DNA of 5,100 bases from Rhodospirillales bacterium (GTDB taxonomy: Bacteria; Pseudomonadota; Alphaproteobacteria; UBA828), in assembly GCA_026712885.1 (NCBI GenBank), contig JAPOPO010000502.1:1-5100 (forward strand). The letters are read 5' to 3'. Positions 1-5,100 of the stretch are shown here, piece by piece. The position numbers and the translations under genes were made by a program. Positions within the stretch are counted from its first letter, which is position 1. Each line of letters begins with the position of its first letter. The notes beneath the pieces are model-generated. The model was not told the DNA's origin and made no database searches. It saw only the letters and a list, made by a program, of their open reading frames with translations.

Positions 1-1
1 C

Positions 2-481
2 AAGGAGGCCCGCGGCCGCGCCGGCGAATCGGTGCCCGCCCCGGGGCTCCTCGACGGCGGCGCCGGCCACCTCGGCGAGGCGCGCCGCGTGTTCGCGGAT
101 CTCGGCATCGCCGACCTCGCGGTCGCGGCGATCGCCAAGGGGCCGGAGCGCAACGCCGGCCGCGAGCGCATCTTCTTGCCCGACAAGCCGCCGGTCTCGC
201 TCGGCACGCGCGACCCGCTGCTCTACTTCCTGCAGCGCCTGCGCGACGAGGCGCATCGCTTCGCCATCGGCACCCACCGGGCCAAGCGCGCCAAGGCCCG
301 CGCCCGCTCGGCGCTCGACGAGATTCGGGGCGTGGGTCCCCGCCGCAAGAAGGCGCTGCTGCACCGCTTCGGCTCAGCGCGGGGGGTGAGCCAGGCGGGC
401 CTCGCCGACCTGGAGACTGTGGACGGCATATCGAGCACGGTCGCGCGCGCGATTCATGACCACTTCCGCGCCGATCATTGA
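2..481 (+). CDS. uvrC: UvrC, excinuclease ABC subunit C (C-terminal part, 5' end outside window)
   Basis: This is the last 159 residues of UvrC, the subunit that makes both DNA incisions in UvrABC nucleotide excision repair. The reading frame is open from the window edge, so the gene starts upstream; the GTG at position 32 is an internal codon. Visible motifs in order are LLDGGAGHL (RNase H-like endonuclease domain, with the DGG aspartate), AKGPERNAGRERIF, LQRLRDEAHRFAIGTHR (carrying the conserved active-site histidine), and then the tandem helix-hairpin-helix DNA-binding region with IRGVGPRRKKALL and VDGISSTVARAI near the C-terminus. Family members usually have an LIDGGxGQL motif, so the His in place of Gln is a mild variation. 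The C-terminus is at the normal place for the family. The stop codon lies inside the annotated start region of the next gene, pgsA. Identity is secure from the motifs; only the missing N-terminal GIY-YIG and UVR domains cannot be checked. Confidence 0.96.
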   Translation, partial: KEARGRAGESVPAPGLLDGGAGHLGEARRVFADLGIADLAVAAIAKGPERNAGRERIFLPDKPPVSLGTRDPLLYFLQRLRDEAHRFAIGTHRAKRAKARARSALDEIRGVGPRRKKALLHRFGSARGVSQAGLADLETVDGISSTVARAIHDHFRADH

Positions 482-1106
482 GGGCGCTGGAGCTGCGGAG
501 GCCGTGACGGAGGCCGATCCGCTGCGCGTCGCGAGCTGGCCCAACGCGGTCACGGGGCTGCGCATCGTCATGGTGCCCGTGCTCGTCGGCTCGTTCTTCG
601 TCGACGGCGCGAGCGGGCTCTGGCTCGGCTTCGCGGTCTTCGCGGCGGCGGCCCTCAGCGACTTTTTCGATGGCTGGCTGGCGCGCAGGCTCGATCAGCA
701 CTCCCTGCTGGGGCGCGTTCTCGATCCCATCGCCGACAAGCTCCTGGTGGCGGCGGCTCTGGTGATGCTGGCCACCGACGAGCGCGCGCCGGTGATCGCT
801 GTGGTGGCGATCCTCGCCCGCGAGTTCCTTATTTCCGGGCTGCGAGAGGCGCTCGCCGGCAAGGTCGCGCTCCCGGTCCAGGCGCTCGCCAAGTGGAAGA
901 CCGCCGCGCAGATGGTCGCTATCGCCCTGCTTCTGCTGGCCCCGGCCATCGCGCCCTGGCTGTCCGAGGCTACAGGCACCGGGCTCGCCAGCGCCGGCGA
1001 AGGGCTGCTGTGGCTCGCGGCGGTGCTGACCTGGGCTAGCGCAATCGGCTATGTTCGGGACGCCGTGCGCGGCCTGCGGGCGGCACGGCCGGGGCAGGAG
1101 GAGTAG
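456..1106 (+). CDS. pgsA: CDP-diacylglycerol--glycerol-3-phosphate 3-phosphatidyltransferase
   Basis: This is an integral membrane enzyme that transfers phosphatidyl from CDP-diacylglycerol to glycerol 3-phosphate, giving phosphatidylglycerophosphate, the committed step to phosphatidylglycerol and cardiolipin. The CDP-alcohol phosphatidyltransferase signature D-x2-DG-x2-AR-x8-G-x3-D-x3-D is complete: D69, D72-G73, A76-R77, G86, D90 and D94. Before it comes the typical SWPNAVTGLRIVMVPVLV first membrane segment, and hydrophobic helices follow around residues 95-122, 150-168 and 183-200. ILAREFLISGLRE (about 119-131) is also typical of PgsA rather than of other family members. The ATG at 456 lies 26 bp inside uvrC and has no purine-rich site before it. 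A GTG at 504 (residue 17) is preceded by GGAG at 489-492 and CGGAGG at 496-501, and the family's conserved region begins only near residue 27. The true start may therefore be 504. The gene abuts mobB directly. Linkage of uvrC and pgsA is common in Proteobacteria. Confidence 0.94.
   Translation: MTTSAPIIEGAGAAEAVTEADPLRVASWPNAVTGLRIVMVPVLVGSFFVDGASGLWLGFAVFAAAALSDFFDGWLARRLDQHSLLGRVLDPIADKLLVAAALVMLATDERAPVIAVVAILAREFLISGLREALAGKVALPVQALAKWKTAAQMVAIALLLLAPAIAPWLSEATGTGLASAGEGLLWLAAVLTWASAIGYVRDAVRGLRAARPGQEE
489..506 (+). promoter_or_regulatory. Candidate ribosome binding site and alternative GTG start of pgsA
   Basis: GGAG at 489-492 lies 11 bases before a GTG codon at 504-506 that is in frame with pgsA. 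A second purine run, CGGAGG at 496-501, is only 2 bases from it. The upstream ATG at 456 is preceded by alternating CG without a recognisable site. Starting at 504 would shorten the protein by 16 residues without touching conserved sequence and would leave a 22 bp gap after uvrC in place of an overlap. The spacings are not ideal, so this remains a candidate. Confidence 0.4.
1096..1101 (+). promoter_or_regulatory. Ribosome binding site of mobB
   Basis: A perfect AGGAGG lies within the last codons of pgsA, 5 bases before the GTG at 1107. This strong site supports GTG 1107 as the mobB start although the pgsA stop codon (1104-1106) sits directly before it. Confidence 0.75.
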
Positions 1107-1655
1107 GTGCGGCGGTTCGGGGTCACAGGGCTGAGCGACAGCGGCAAGACCACGCTGGTCTGCCGGCTGCTGCCGCGGCTACGGTCGCGCGGCCTGCACG
1201 TGGCCACGGTGAAGCATGCCCACCACGGCTTCGACCTGCTGTCAAAGGGTCATCCCGCCCAGGCGTGGCGCGCCGCCGGCGCCCGCGATATCGTGCTGGC
1301 GGGGCCGGACCGCTTCGCCCATCTCCGCGAGACCGGCGATGACGGCGAGCCGCCGCTGGACCGGCTGCTCGAGCGCATGGAGCCAGCCGACCTCGTGTTG
1401 ATAGAGGGTTACAAGCGGGGCGGCCACGACAAGATCGAGGTGCGGCGCGGCACGGGCGAGGCACCGCTTCTTGCCGCGGCGGACCCCACCGTCGTTGCCA
1501 TCGCCAGCGACCGGCCGGTGCCGGCGGCGGCCTCGCTCGGGCGCCGGGTGCCGGTCTTCGATATCGACGACGTGGATGCGATCGCGTCGTTCGTGGTGTC
1601 ACACTGCGGTGCTACGCAGAGCGACGAACCGATATTGGCCCATGGCACAGCTTAG
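1107..1655 (+). CDS. mobB: MobB, molybdopterin-guanine dinucleotide biosynthesis adaptor protein
   Basis: This is a small cytoplasmic GTP-binding protein that in characterised bacteria assists MobA, the enzyme that adds GMP to Mo-molybdopterin to form the guanine dinucleotide cofactor. At 182 residues it has normal family length. The fold is a P-loop NTPase: Walker A G8-LSDS-G13-K14-T15, then TVKHAHHGFD (about 34-43), a family hallmark, then DLVLIEGYK (95-103, Walker B-like strand plus the EG(Y/F)K motif), and VVAIASD (129-135). The usual MobB P-loop reads G-x-S-G-S-GKTT; here the fourth position is Asp (D11), which the general Walker A pattern tolerates. The start is GTG at 1107, chosen for the AGGAGG before it and because the protein begins directly with the first beta strand. 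The gene directly abuts pgsA and overlaps moeA by 14 bp in another frame, suggesting coupled translation. mobA is not in the window. Confidence 0.93.
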   Translation: MRRFGVTGLSDSGKTTLVCRLLPRLRSRGLHVATVKHAHHGFDLLSKGHPAQAWRAAGARDIVLAGPDRFAHLRETGDDGEPPLDRLLERMEPADLVLIEGYKRGGHDKIEVRRGTGEAPLLAAADPTVVAIASDRPVPAAASLGRRVPVFDIDDVDAIASFVVSHCGATQSDEPILAHGTA

Positions 1656-2898
1656 CGACGACTGCTTCGCCTTCGGCGGCGCGCTGACTCCGGCGGCGGA
1701 AGCCCTCGCGCAACTGGAGAGCGTCGTCCATCCCATCGCCGAGACCGAGACCGTGGGCCTGAAAGCGGCGAACGGGCGCATCCTGGCGGAGACCGTCGTC
1801 TCGGAACGCGCGGTGCCGCCGCACGACAACGCCGCGGTCGACGGCTACGCGGTCTTCTTCGATGATCTCAATGCGGCGGAGGACACGCGGCTCCCCTGCA
1901 CGGGGCGGGCTGCCGCGGGGCACCCCCTCGGGCGGCCTGCCGAGAGGGGCGAGGCGATCCGGGTCTTCACCGGCGCCCCGATGCCGCCCGGCCCCGACAC
2001 CGTGCTGATGCAGGAAGACTGTAGCGAGGACGGCGATGCGGTCATCGTGCCGCCCGGGATCAAACGCGGCGCCAACCGGCGGCACGCAGGCGAGGACATC
2101 GCGCCCGGCACGACGATCCTCACCGCCGGCCGGGCCTTGCGCCCGCAGGATGTCGGACTTGCCGCCTCCATTGGACGTACCGAGCTCACGGTCTTCCGGC
2201 GGCTTCGGGTGGCGATCTTCTCCACCGGCGACGAGGTCTACGAGCCGGGCGTGGCGCTCGGCGAAGGCGGCATCTACGACTCCAACCGCTACGTCATCGC
2301 CGGCCTCGCGGAACGGCTCGGCTGCGCCGTCACCGACATGGGCATCCTGCCCGACAGGCTCGACGCGATTACCGGCGCGCTGGACGAGCGGAGCCGCGAC
2401 CACGACCTGCTGCTGACTTCGGGCGGGATGTCGACCGGCGACGAGGACCACGTCAAGGCGGCGGTCGAGGCCCTCGGCCATCTTCACTTCTGGCGCCTCG
2501 CCATCCGGCCGGGGCGGCCCATCGCCCTCGGCCAGGTCGGCCGCGTGCCCTTCATCGGGCTGCCCGGCAACCCGGTGGCCGTCATGGTCACCTTCCTGCG
2601 CTTCGCGCGCCCACTGATCCTGCGCCTCGGAGGCTGCACCGAGGTCGAGCCGGCGCACTATCGGGTTCCGGCGGCGTTCGACTACAAGAAGAAGCGGGGG
2701 CGGCGCGAATGGCTCCGTGCGCGGCTCTTGGCGCGGCCGGACGGCACCCTCGGGGCAGAGAAATTCGCCCGCGACGGCGCCGGTATCCTCTCGTCGGCGG
2801 TGTTCGCCGACGGGCTAATCGAGCTGCCGGAAGACCTGACCTCACTCAGCGCCGGCACGATGGTGGACTTCCTCCCGTTCAACGAGATGTACCGATGA
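1642..2898 (+). CDS. moeA: MoeA, molybdopterin molybdenumtransferase
   Basis: This enzyme inserts molybdate into adenylylated molybdopterin to give the molybdenum cofactor. The 418 residues match the usual length of bacterial MoeA. In order: VPPHDNAAVDGYAV (58-71), the N-terminal MoeA signature; RVFTGAPMPPGPDTVLMQED (107-126); the STGDEV motif of the MogA-like domain (194-199); GIYDSNRY (210-217); the LLLTSGGMSTGDEDH molybdopterin-binding loop (257-270); LAIRPGRPIALG (286-297) and GLPGNPVAV (306-314); then the C-terminal beta-barrel domain ending near 412. The positions corresponding to the paired lysines of the KPGKP motif in E. coli MoeA are arginines here (R289, R292), a conservative change. 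The frame is open further upstream, but the ATG at 1642 is chosen because homology starts just after it and the upstream codons translate to a low-complexity, Arg-rich stretch lying in the mobB shadow. No strong ribosome binding site precedes it, so translation is probably coupled to mobB. It overlaps moaD by an ATGA. Confidence 0.95.
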   Translation: MAQLSDDCFAFGGALTPAAEALAQLESVVHPIAETETVGLKAANGRILAETVVSERAVPPHDNAAVDGYAVFFDDLNAAEDTRLPCTGRAAAGHPLGRPAERGEAIRVFTGAPMPPGPDTVLMQEDCSEDGDAVIVPPGIKRGANRRHAGEDIAPGTTILTAGRALRPQDVGLAASIGRTELTVFRRLRVAIFSTGDEVYEPGVALGEGGIYDSNRYVIAGLAERLGCAVTDMGILPDRLDAITGALDERSRDHDLLLTSGGMSTGDEDHVKAAVEALGHLHFWRLAIRPGRPIALGQVGRVPFIGLPGNPVAVMVTFLRFARPLILRLGGCTEVEPAHYRVPAAFDYKKKRGRREWLRARLLARPDGTLGAEKFARDGAGILSSAVFADGLIELPEDLTSLSAGTMVDFLPFNEMYR

Positions 2899-3155
2899 CA
2901 CTGCTTTATTTTGCCTGGGTCCGGGAGCGGATCGGCCTCGATACGGAGGAGATCGCGCTGCCTGCCGATGTGCAGACGGTGGCGGCGTTGCTCGACTGGC
3001 TGCGGAGCCGGGGCGACGGCTATGCCAGCGCGCTCGAGGACCTGTCGGTGATCCGCGTCGCGGTGAATCAGGAGTTCGCCGCGCCGGATCATGCCGTCGC
3101 CGACGGCGACGAAATCGCGCTGTTCCCGCCGGTGACAGGCGGAGCCCGGCCGTGA
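2895..3155 (+). CDS. moaD: MoaD, molybdopterin synthase small (sulfur carrier) subunit, with a C-terminal extension
   Basis: This is a ubiquitin-fold sulfur carrier. In the family its terminal glycine is adenylated by MoeB and converted to a thiocarboxylate, which donates sulfur to cyclic pyranopterin monophosphate in the MoaD-MoaE complex. The 86 residues begin TLLYFAWVRERIGLD, typical of the first strand and turn, and end VADGDEIALFPPVTGG, the family's C-terminal signature. Gly82-Gly83 is followed by Ala-Arg-Pro before the stop. MoaD proteins normally end at the second glycine, so this copy would need trimming, or an unusual mechanism, to form a thiocarboxylate; see findings. The start is an ATG within an ATGA shared with moeA, and the 3' end shares a GTGA with moaE. 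There is no strong ribosome binding site of its own, which fits translational coupling. Family identity is secure; the functional consequence of the tail is inference. Confidence 0.92.
   Translation: MTLLYFAWVRERIGLDTEEIALPADVQTVAALLDWLRSRGDGYASALEDLSVIRVAVNQEFAAPDHAVADGDEIALFPPVTGGARP
3137..3144 (+). promoter_or_regulatory. Ribosome binding site of moaE inside the MoaD Gly-Gly codons
   Basis: The purine-rich AGGCGGAG lies 7 bases before the GTG at 3152 and is made mainly from the two glycine codons GGC GGA of MoaD residues 82-83. It supports GTG 3152 as the moaE start. The remaining bases between this site and the GTG are what encode the extra residues of MoaD. Confidence 0.5.
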
Positions 3156-3616
3156 TCCGCGTCCAGCGCGAGGACTTCGATATCGGCGCCGAGATCGAGG
3201 CGCTATCGGAGGGCAGGGACGACGTCGGTGCCGTCGCGTCGTTCGTCGGTATCACCCGCGCCGACGCGAGCAAGGACGCCGGCGACGCGGTGACCGCGAT
3301 GACGCTGGAGCACTACCCGGCGATGACCGAGAAGCAGCTCGCGGACATCGAGGCCGAGGCGTGCCGGCGCTGGAATCTTACCGCGTCGCTGATCGTCCAC
3401 CGCTACGGGCGGCTCGAGCCCGGCGATCGCATCGTGCTCGTGGTGACCGCGGCTGCCCACCGCCGCGCTGCGCTCGATGCCTGCGCATTCCTCATCGACT
3501 GGCTCAAGACCAAGGCGCCGTTCTGGAAGCGCGAAGAGACTGCCGACGGCGCGCGCTGGGTCTCGGCACGCGCCGCCGACGACCATGCCGCCGAGCGCTG
3601 GCGCGACGCATCGTGA
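3152..3616 (+). CDS. moaE: MoaE, molybdopterin synthase catalytic (large) subunit
   Basis: This is the large subunit of molybdopterin synthase. It binds cyclic pyranopterin monophosphate and receives sulfur from two MoaD thiocarboxylates to make the dithiolene of molybdopterin. The 154 residues are near the usual length of about 150. Motifs are VGAVASFVGITR (25-36, with the conserved Arg36), LEHYPAM (52-58), VHRYGRLEPGD (82-92), the AAHRRAALDAC helix (101-111) and WLKTKAPFWKRE (117-128). K119 and K126 fall where the catalytic lysines lie in E. coli MoaE; H103-R104 also match the substrate-binding region. The start is GTG at 3152 in a GTGA overlapping the moaD stop. All expected catalytic residues are present, so the enzyme should be active if it can dock with a MoaD having a free C-terminal glycine. 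It is the last gene of the packed run; 41 bp follow before the next coding region, without a recognisable terminator. Confidence 0.95.
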   Translation: MIRVQREDFDIGAEIEALSEGRDDVGAVASFVGITRADASKDAGDAVTAMTLEHYPAMTEKQLADIEAEACRRWNLTASLIVHRYGRLEPGDRIVLVVTAAAHRRAALDACAFLIDWLKTKAPFWKREETADGARWVSARAADDHAAERWRDAS

Positions 3617-3657
3617 CTACGCACCTGTAACTGCCACGGGCGACATTCCTGCTTCAT
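3617..3657. other. Short intergenic gap between moaE and the ligase gene
   Basis: These 41 bases contain no convincing hairpin with a T-tract and no clear sigma-70 -35/-10 pair. An ATG at 3656 is followed at once by TGA. The gap is the only non-overlapping junction in the same-strand run apart from a possible 22 bp gap before pgsA. The ligase could therefore be read through from the Moco operon or have its own weak promoter; the sequence does not settle which. Confidence 0.5.
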
Positions 3658-5004
3658 GTGAACACGTTTTTTCGTATGCCGTTTGGTGACCGAATTCCCA
3701 TCATCAGTCTTGGCGGGTCCCCGCCTGCATTGAGCGGTGGCGACGAGCACGCAGGAACGCGGCTCCTGAACAGGCCGCGGGCACTCCTGACCGGGGTCTT
3801 CTGCGCATTCGCCGCCTTCCTGCCGGTCGTCGGCGTCGTGGCGCCCAAGGGCACGGTGGTGCTCTTGCTGCTCGTGGCGGTCCTCGCCGTCCCGATCCAC
3901 TGGTGGACGCACCGCCGTTTTCCGGTTCCCGACCTGCGGATCGCGATCGCTCTCTCCGTTCTCGTCGTCTGGTGTGCGATCGCCTCAGCCTGGAGCGAGG
4001 ACAGCGTGCGCTCTCTCGTGCTCGCGCTCCGCGTTGCCGTGATTTTCACGGCCGGCTTGCTTCTGATTCCCATCGTGGCCGCGTTGGATGACGCGGCAAG
4101 GAAGCGAATTGGCCTATGGCTCATCGCCGGGTTCGGTCTGAGCCTTGCGCTCGTGGCCGTGGAAACCGGGCTCGACTATCCGATGCTTCGCATATTCAAG
4201 ACGGCCGAGACCGGAAAAGAGGCGGTCTGGTTCAATCGCGGTGCCGTGGCGCTAGCACTGCTCGTCTGGCCGGTGACGGCCCTGCTCTGGGCACGGGGCC
4301 TCGGCTGGAAAGCGCTCGCTCTTCCCGCCGCGTTGGGTGTTGCCTCTCTCTTCTTGGAGAGCGCGGCGGCGACTCTATGTCTCGCCGCAGGCGTTATCAC
4401 CGTGCTGTTGGCCCTGTGTCATCGCAGGGCAGGACTTGCGATCACAGTTGCCGCGGGCGTGCTGGTATTCGTCGCGATGCCGTTCGCCGCGCGCGAGATG
4501 CACAACAACGGGTGGCACCAGGCCGACTGGCTGGCCGCATCGGCCCAGCACCGCGTCGAGATTTGGGATTTCTCTGTTCAACGCATGGCCGAGAAACCGT
4601 TGCTCGGCTGGGGCTTCGACGGCTCTCGTCACATGGGATCGTTGTACCCTGATCCTGGCGACACGGGTCGCGGTATTGCGGCGTTGCACCCCCACAACGC
4701 GCCGCTGCAGATCATGCTGGAACTCGGCGCCGTGGGAGCCGTCATCGTACTCGCGCTCTTGTGGTTCATCGCGATGCGGCTTGACGACGTATCCGGACGC
4801 TCGCGGACATTCGGCCAGGTCCTCTTCGTCGCTGCCTTGGCCGTCGGCTCCGTAGCCTATGGCACCTGGCAAAACTGGTGGCTTGCCCTGCTCCTTTCGA
4901 CGGTCCTTCTGGTGTCACTCACATCGGTGACGGGCAAAGGCAACTCTCGAACACTGGTGTGGAGTGGGCCCCTGGGGTCGGACAGTTTCATGCGGCGGTT
5001 TTGA
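3658..5004 (+). CDS. O-antigen ligase-like (WaaL/Wzy_C family) membrane protein, 3' end altered by an insertion sequence
   Basis: This polytopic inner-membrane protein has about ten hydrophobic segments, for example near residues 42-61, 64-80, 94-111, 122-141, 150-168, 193-211, 218-235, 237-255, 259-275, 356-373 and 386-419. The long periplasmic loop (about 277-355) holds the family hallmarks: a HRVEIWDFSVQRM stretch, PLLGWGFDGSR (314-324), and H346-N347 followed by nine residues and G357-A-V-G360, which matches the H[NSQ]-x9-Gxx[GTY] motif described for WaaL ligases. An FNRGAVALALL segment (192-202) is also typical. Such proteins attach O-antigen or related glycans to lipid A-core, or polymerise polysaccharide; sequence alone does not decide the substrate. 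The start is GTG at 3658; an ATG at 3676 (residue 7) is an alternative, and neither has a clear ribosome binding site. From about residue 434 the frame enters insertion-sequence terminal DNA, so the last 15 or so residues are foreign. All predicted membrane segments and the catalytic loop lie before that point, so the protein may still work. Confidence 0.83.
   Translation: MNTFFRMPFGDRIPIISLGGSPPALSGGDEHAGTRLLNRPRALLTGVFCAFAAFLPVVGVVAPKGTVVLLLLVAVLAVPIHWWTHRRFPVPDLRIAIALSVLVVWCAIASAWSEDSVRSLVLALRVAVIFTAGLLLIPIVAALDDAARKRIGLWLIAGFGLSLALVAVETGLDYPMLRIFKTAETGKEAVWFNRGAVALALLVWPVTALLWARGLGWKALALPAALGVASLFLESAAATLCLAAGVITVLLALCHRRAGLAITVAAGVLVFVAMPFAAREMHNNGWHQADWLAASAQHRVEIWDFSVQRMAEKPLLGWGFDGSRHMGSLYPDPGDTGRGIAALHPHNAPLQIMLELGAVGAVIVLALLWFIAMRLDDVSGRSRTFGQVLFVAALAVGSVAYGTWQNWWLALLLSTVLLVSLTSVTGKGNSRTLVWSGPLGSDSFMRRF
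4958..4987. repeat. Probable terminal inverted repeat of the IS (one copy visible)
   Basis: These bases run from the presumed IS tip (TGTGGAGTGGGCCCC) through CTGGGGTCGGACAGTT to just before the transposase stop codon. The length, the leading TG and the GGACAG resemble terminal repeats of IS3-family elements. The partner copy is outside the window, so the repeat nature is inferred and the inner boundary is approximate. Confidence 0.5.
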
Positions 5005-5100
5005 CCGGGGTGCGGGACTGCTCCTCCTCGAAGCGGTTGGGGCTGAGATAGCTGAGGGCGGAGTGTAGGCGTCTCTCGTTATAGCTGTCGATGAAGCGCG
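4988..5100 (-). CDS. IS3-family transposase (OrfB, rve integrase domain), C-terminal fragment at window edge
   Basis: Reading the minus strand from the window edge gives 36 residues: RFIDSYNERRLHSALSY followed by LSPNRFEEEQSRTPVKTAA and a TGA stop (complement of 4988-4990). The YNxxRxHSALxYxSPxxFE pattern is the characteristic C-terminal end of IS3-family OrfB transposases (DDE/rve integrase core), lying just after the catalytic glutamate region, which is off-window. The rest of the gene lies beyond position 5100, so whether the transposase is intact cannot be judged. Its last codons overlap, antisense, the final 17 bases of the ligase ORF. Confidence 0.93.
   Translation of the reverse strand, partial: RFIDSYNERRLHSALSYLSPNRFEEEQSRTPVKTAA

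Larger units (their letters stand above)
4958..5100 (-). mobile_element. IS3-family insertion sequence, terminal part (continues beyond window)
   Basis: The region holds the 3' end of an IS3-type transposase on the minus strand plus about 30 bases between its stop codon and a plausible IS end. The boundary is placed at the TG of TGTGGAGTGGGCCCC, because IS3-family ends begin with TG and because a GGACAG-containing segment between the end and the transposase stop is common in this family. A shift of 2-3 bases either way (TG at 4955 or 4960) is possible. The other end, and the target duplication, lie outside the window. The element interrupts the 3' end of the upstream ligase ORF and is transcribed toward it. 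Confidence 0.8.

Noticed and set aside
1471..1641. N-terminal extension of moeA to the upstream ATG at 1471
   Set aside because: The extra 57 residues are Arg/Ser/Pro-rich, lie inside mobB in another frame and do not resemble any part of MoeA, whose homology begins after 1642.
1612..2658. Long open frame of 348 codons on the minus strand, antisense to moeA
   Set aside because: It is a product of high GC at third positions opposite a clearly identified gene. Its translation is low-complexity (rich in R, G, A, D) with no recognisable motif.
3617..3675. Possible promoter or transcription terminator between moaE and the ligase
   Set aside because: The T-run at 3667-3672 is not preceded by a stable GC hairpin, and no spaced -35/-10 pair is convincing, so neither is annotated.
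3403..3912. Minus-strand open frame spanning the moaE/ligase junction
   Set aside because: It is antisense to two well-supported genes, has no recognisable domain and has biased composition typical of shadow frames.
4966..4972. GGGCCCC near-palindrome as an operator or terminator of the ligase gene
   Set aside because: It lies within the presumed IS terminal repeat and is better explained as part of the IS end; it is too short for a terminator.
1..5100. CRISPR arrays, tRNA or rRNA genes, riboswitches, tandem repeats or a novel defence-type system
   Set aside because: None was seen by eye on either strand. Essentially all sequence is covered by known-family genes, and a Moco riboswitch-like leader is not apparent before any Moco gene, where there is no intergenic space for one.

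Overview
The window is GC-rich and almost fully coding. It reads as a chromosomal segment of an alphaproteobacterium. This is inferred from the high GC with strong third-position bias, the uvrC-pgsA-(Moco genes)-moaD-moaE order, and the protein sequences themselves. A Rhodospirillales-like or Rhizobiales-like member is plausible, but the genus cannot be read from this window.

Layout: positions 2-3616 hold a tightly packed run of six same-strand genes. They are the 3' end of uvrC (excision repair nuclease), pgsA (phosphatidylglycerophosphate synthase), mobB (GTP-binding Moco adaptor), moeA (molybdenum insertase), moaD and moaE (small and large subunits of molybdopterin synthase). Adjacent genes abut or overlap: about 26 bp or a 22 bp gap at uvrC/pgsA depending on the pgsA start, 0 bp at pgsA/mobB, 14 bp at mobB/moeA, and 4 bp at both moeA/moaD and moaD/moaE. 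No promoter or terminator is visible between them, so they are probably one translationally coupled operon. The four Moco genes act in one pathway: MoaD-MoaE converts cyclic pyranopterin monophosphate to molybdopterin, MoeA inserts Mo, and MobB supports nucleotide addition by MobA, which is not in this window.

Positions 3658-5004 hold a multi-membrane protein of the WaaL/Wzy_C (O-antigen ligase-like) family. It follows a 41 bp gap and has a less GC-extreme start. Its 3' end runs into an insertion sequence: positions about 4958-5100 are the terminal part of an IS3-family element whose transposase is on the minus strand and continues past the window. The last 15 or so residues of the ligase ORF are therefore encoded by IS terminal DNA.

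No novel multi-gene system is evident. The points most worth a second look are a MoaD that carries three residues after its C-terminal Gly-Gly, and the IS-derived C-terminus of the polysaccharide ligase.
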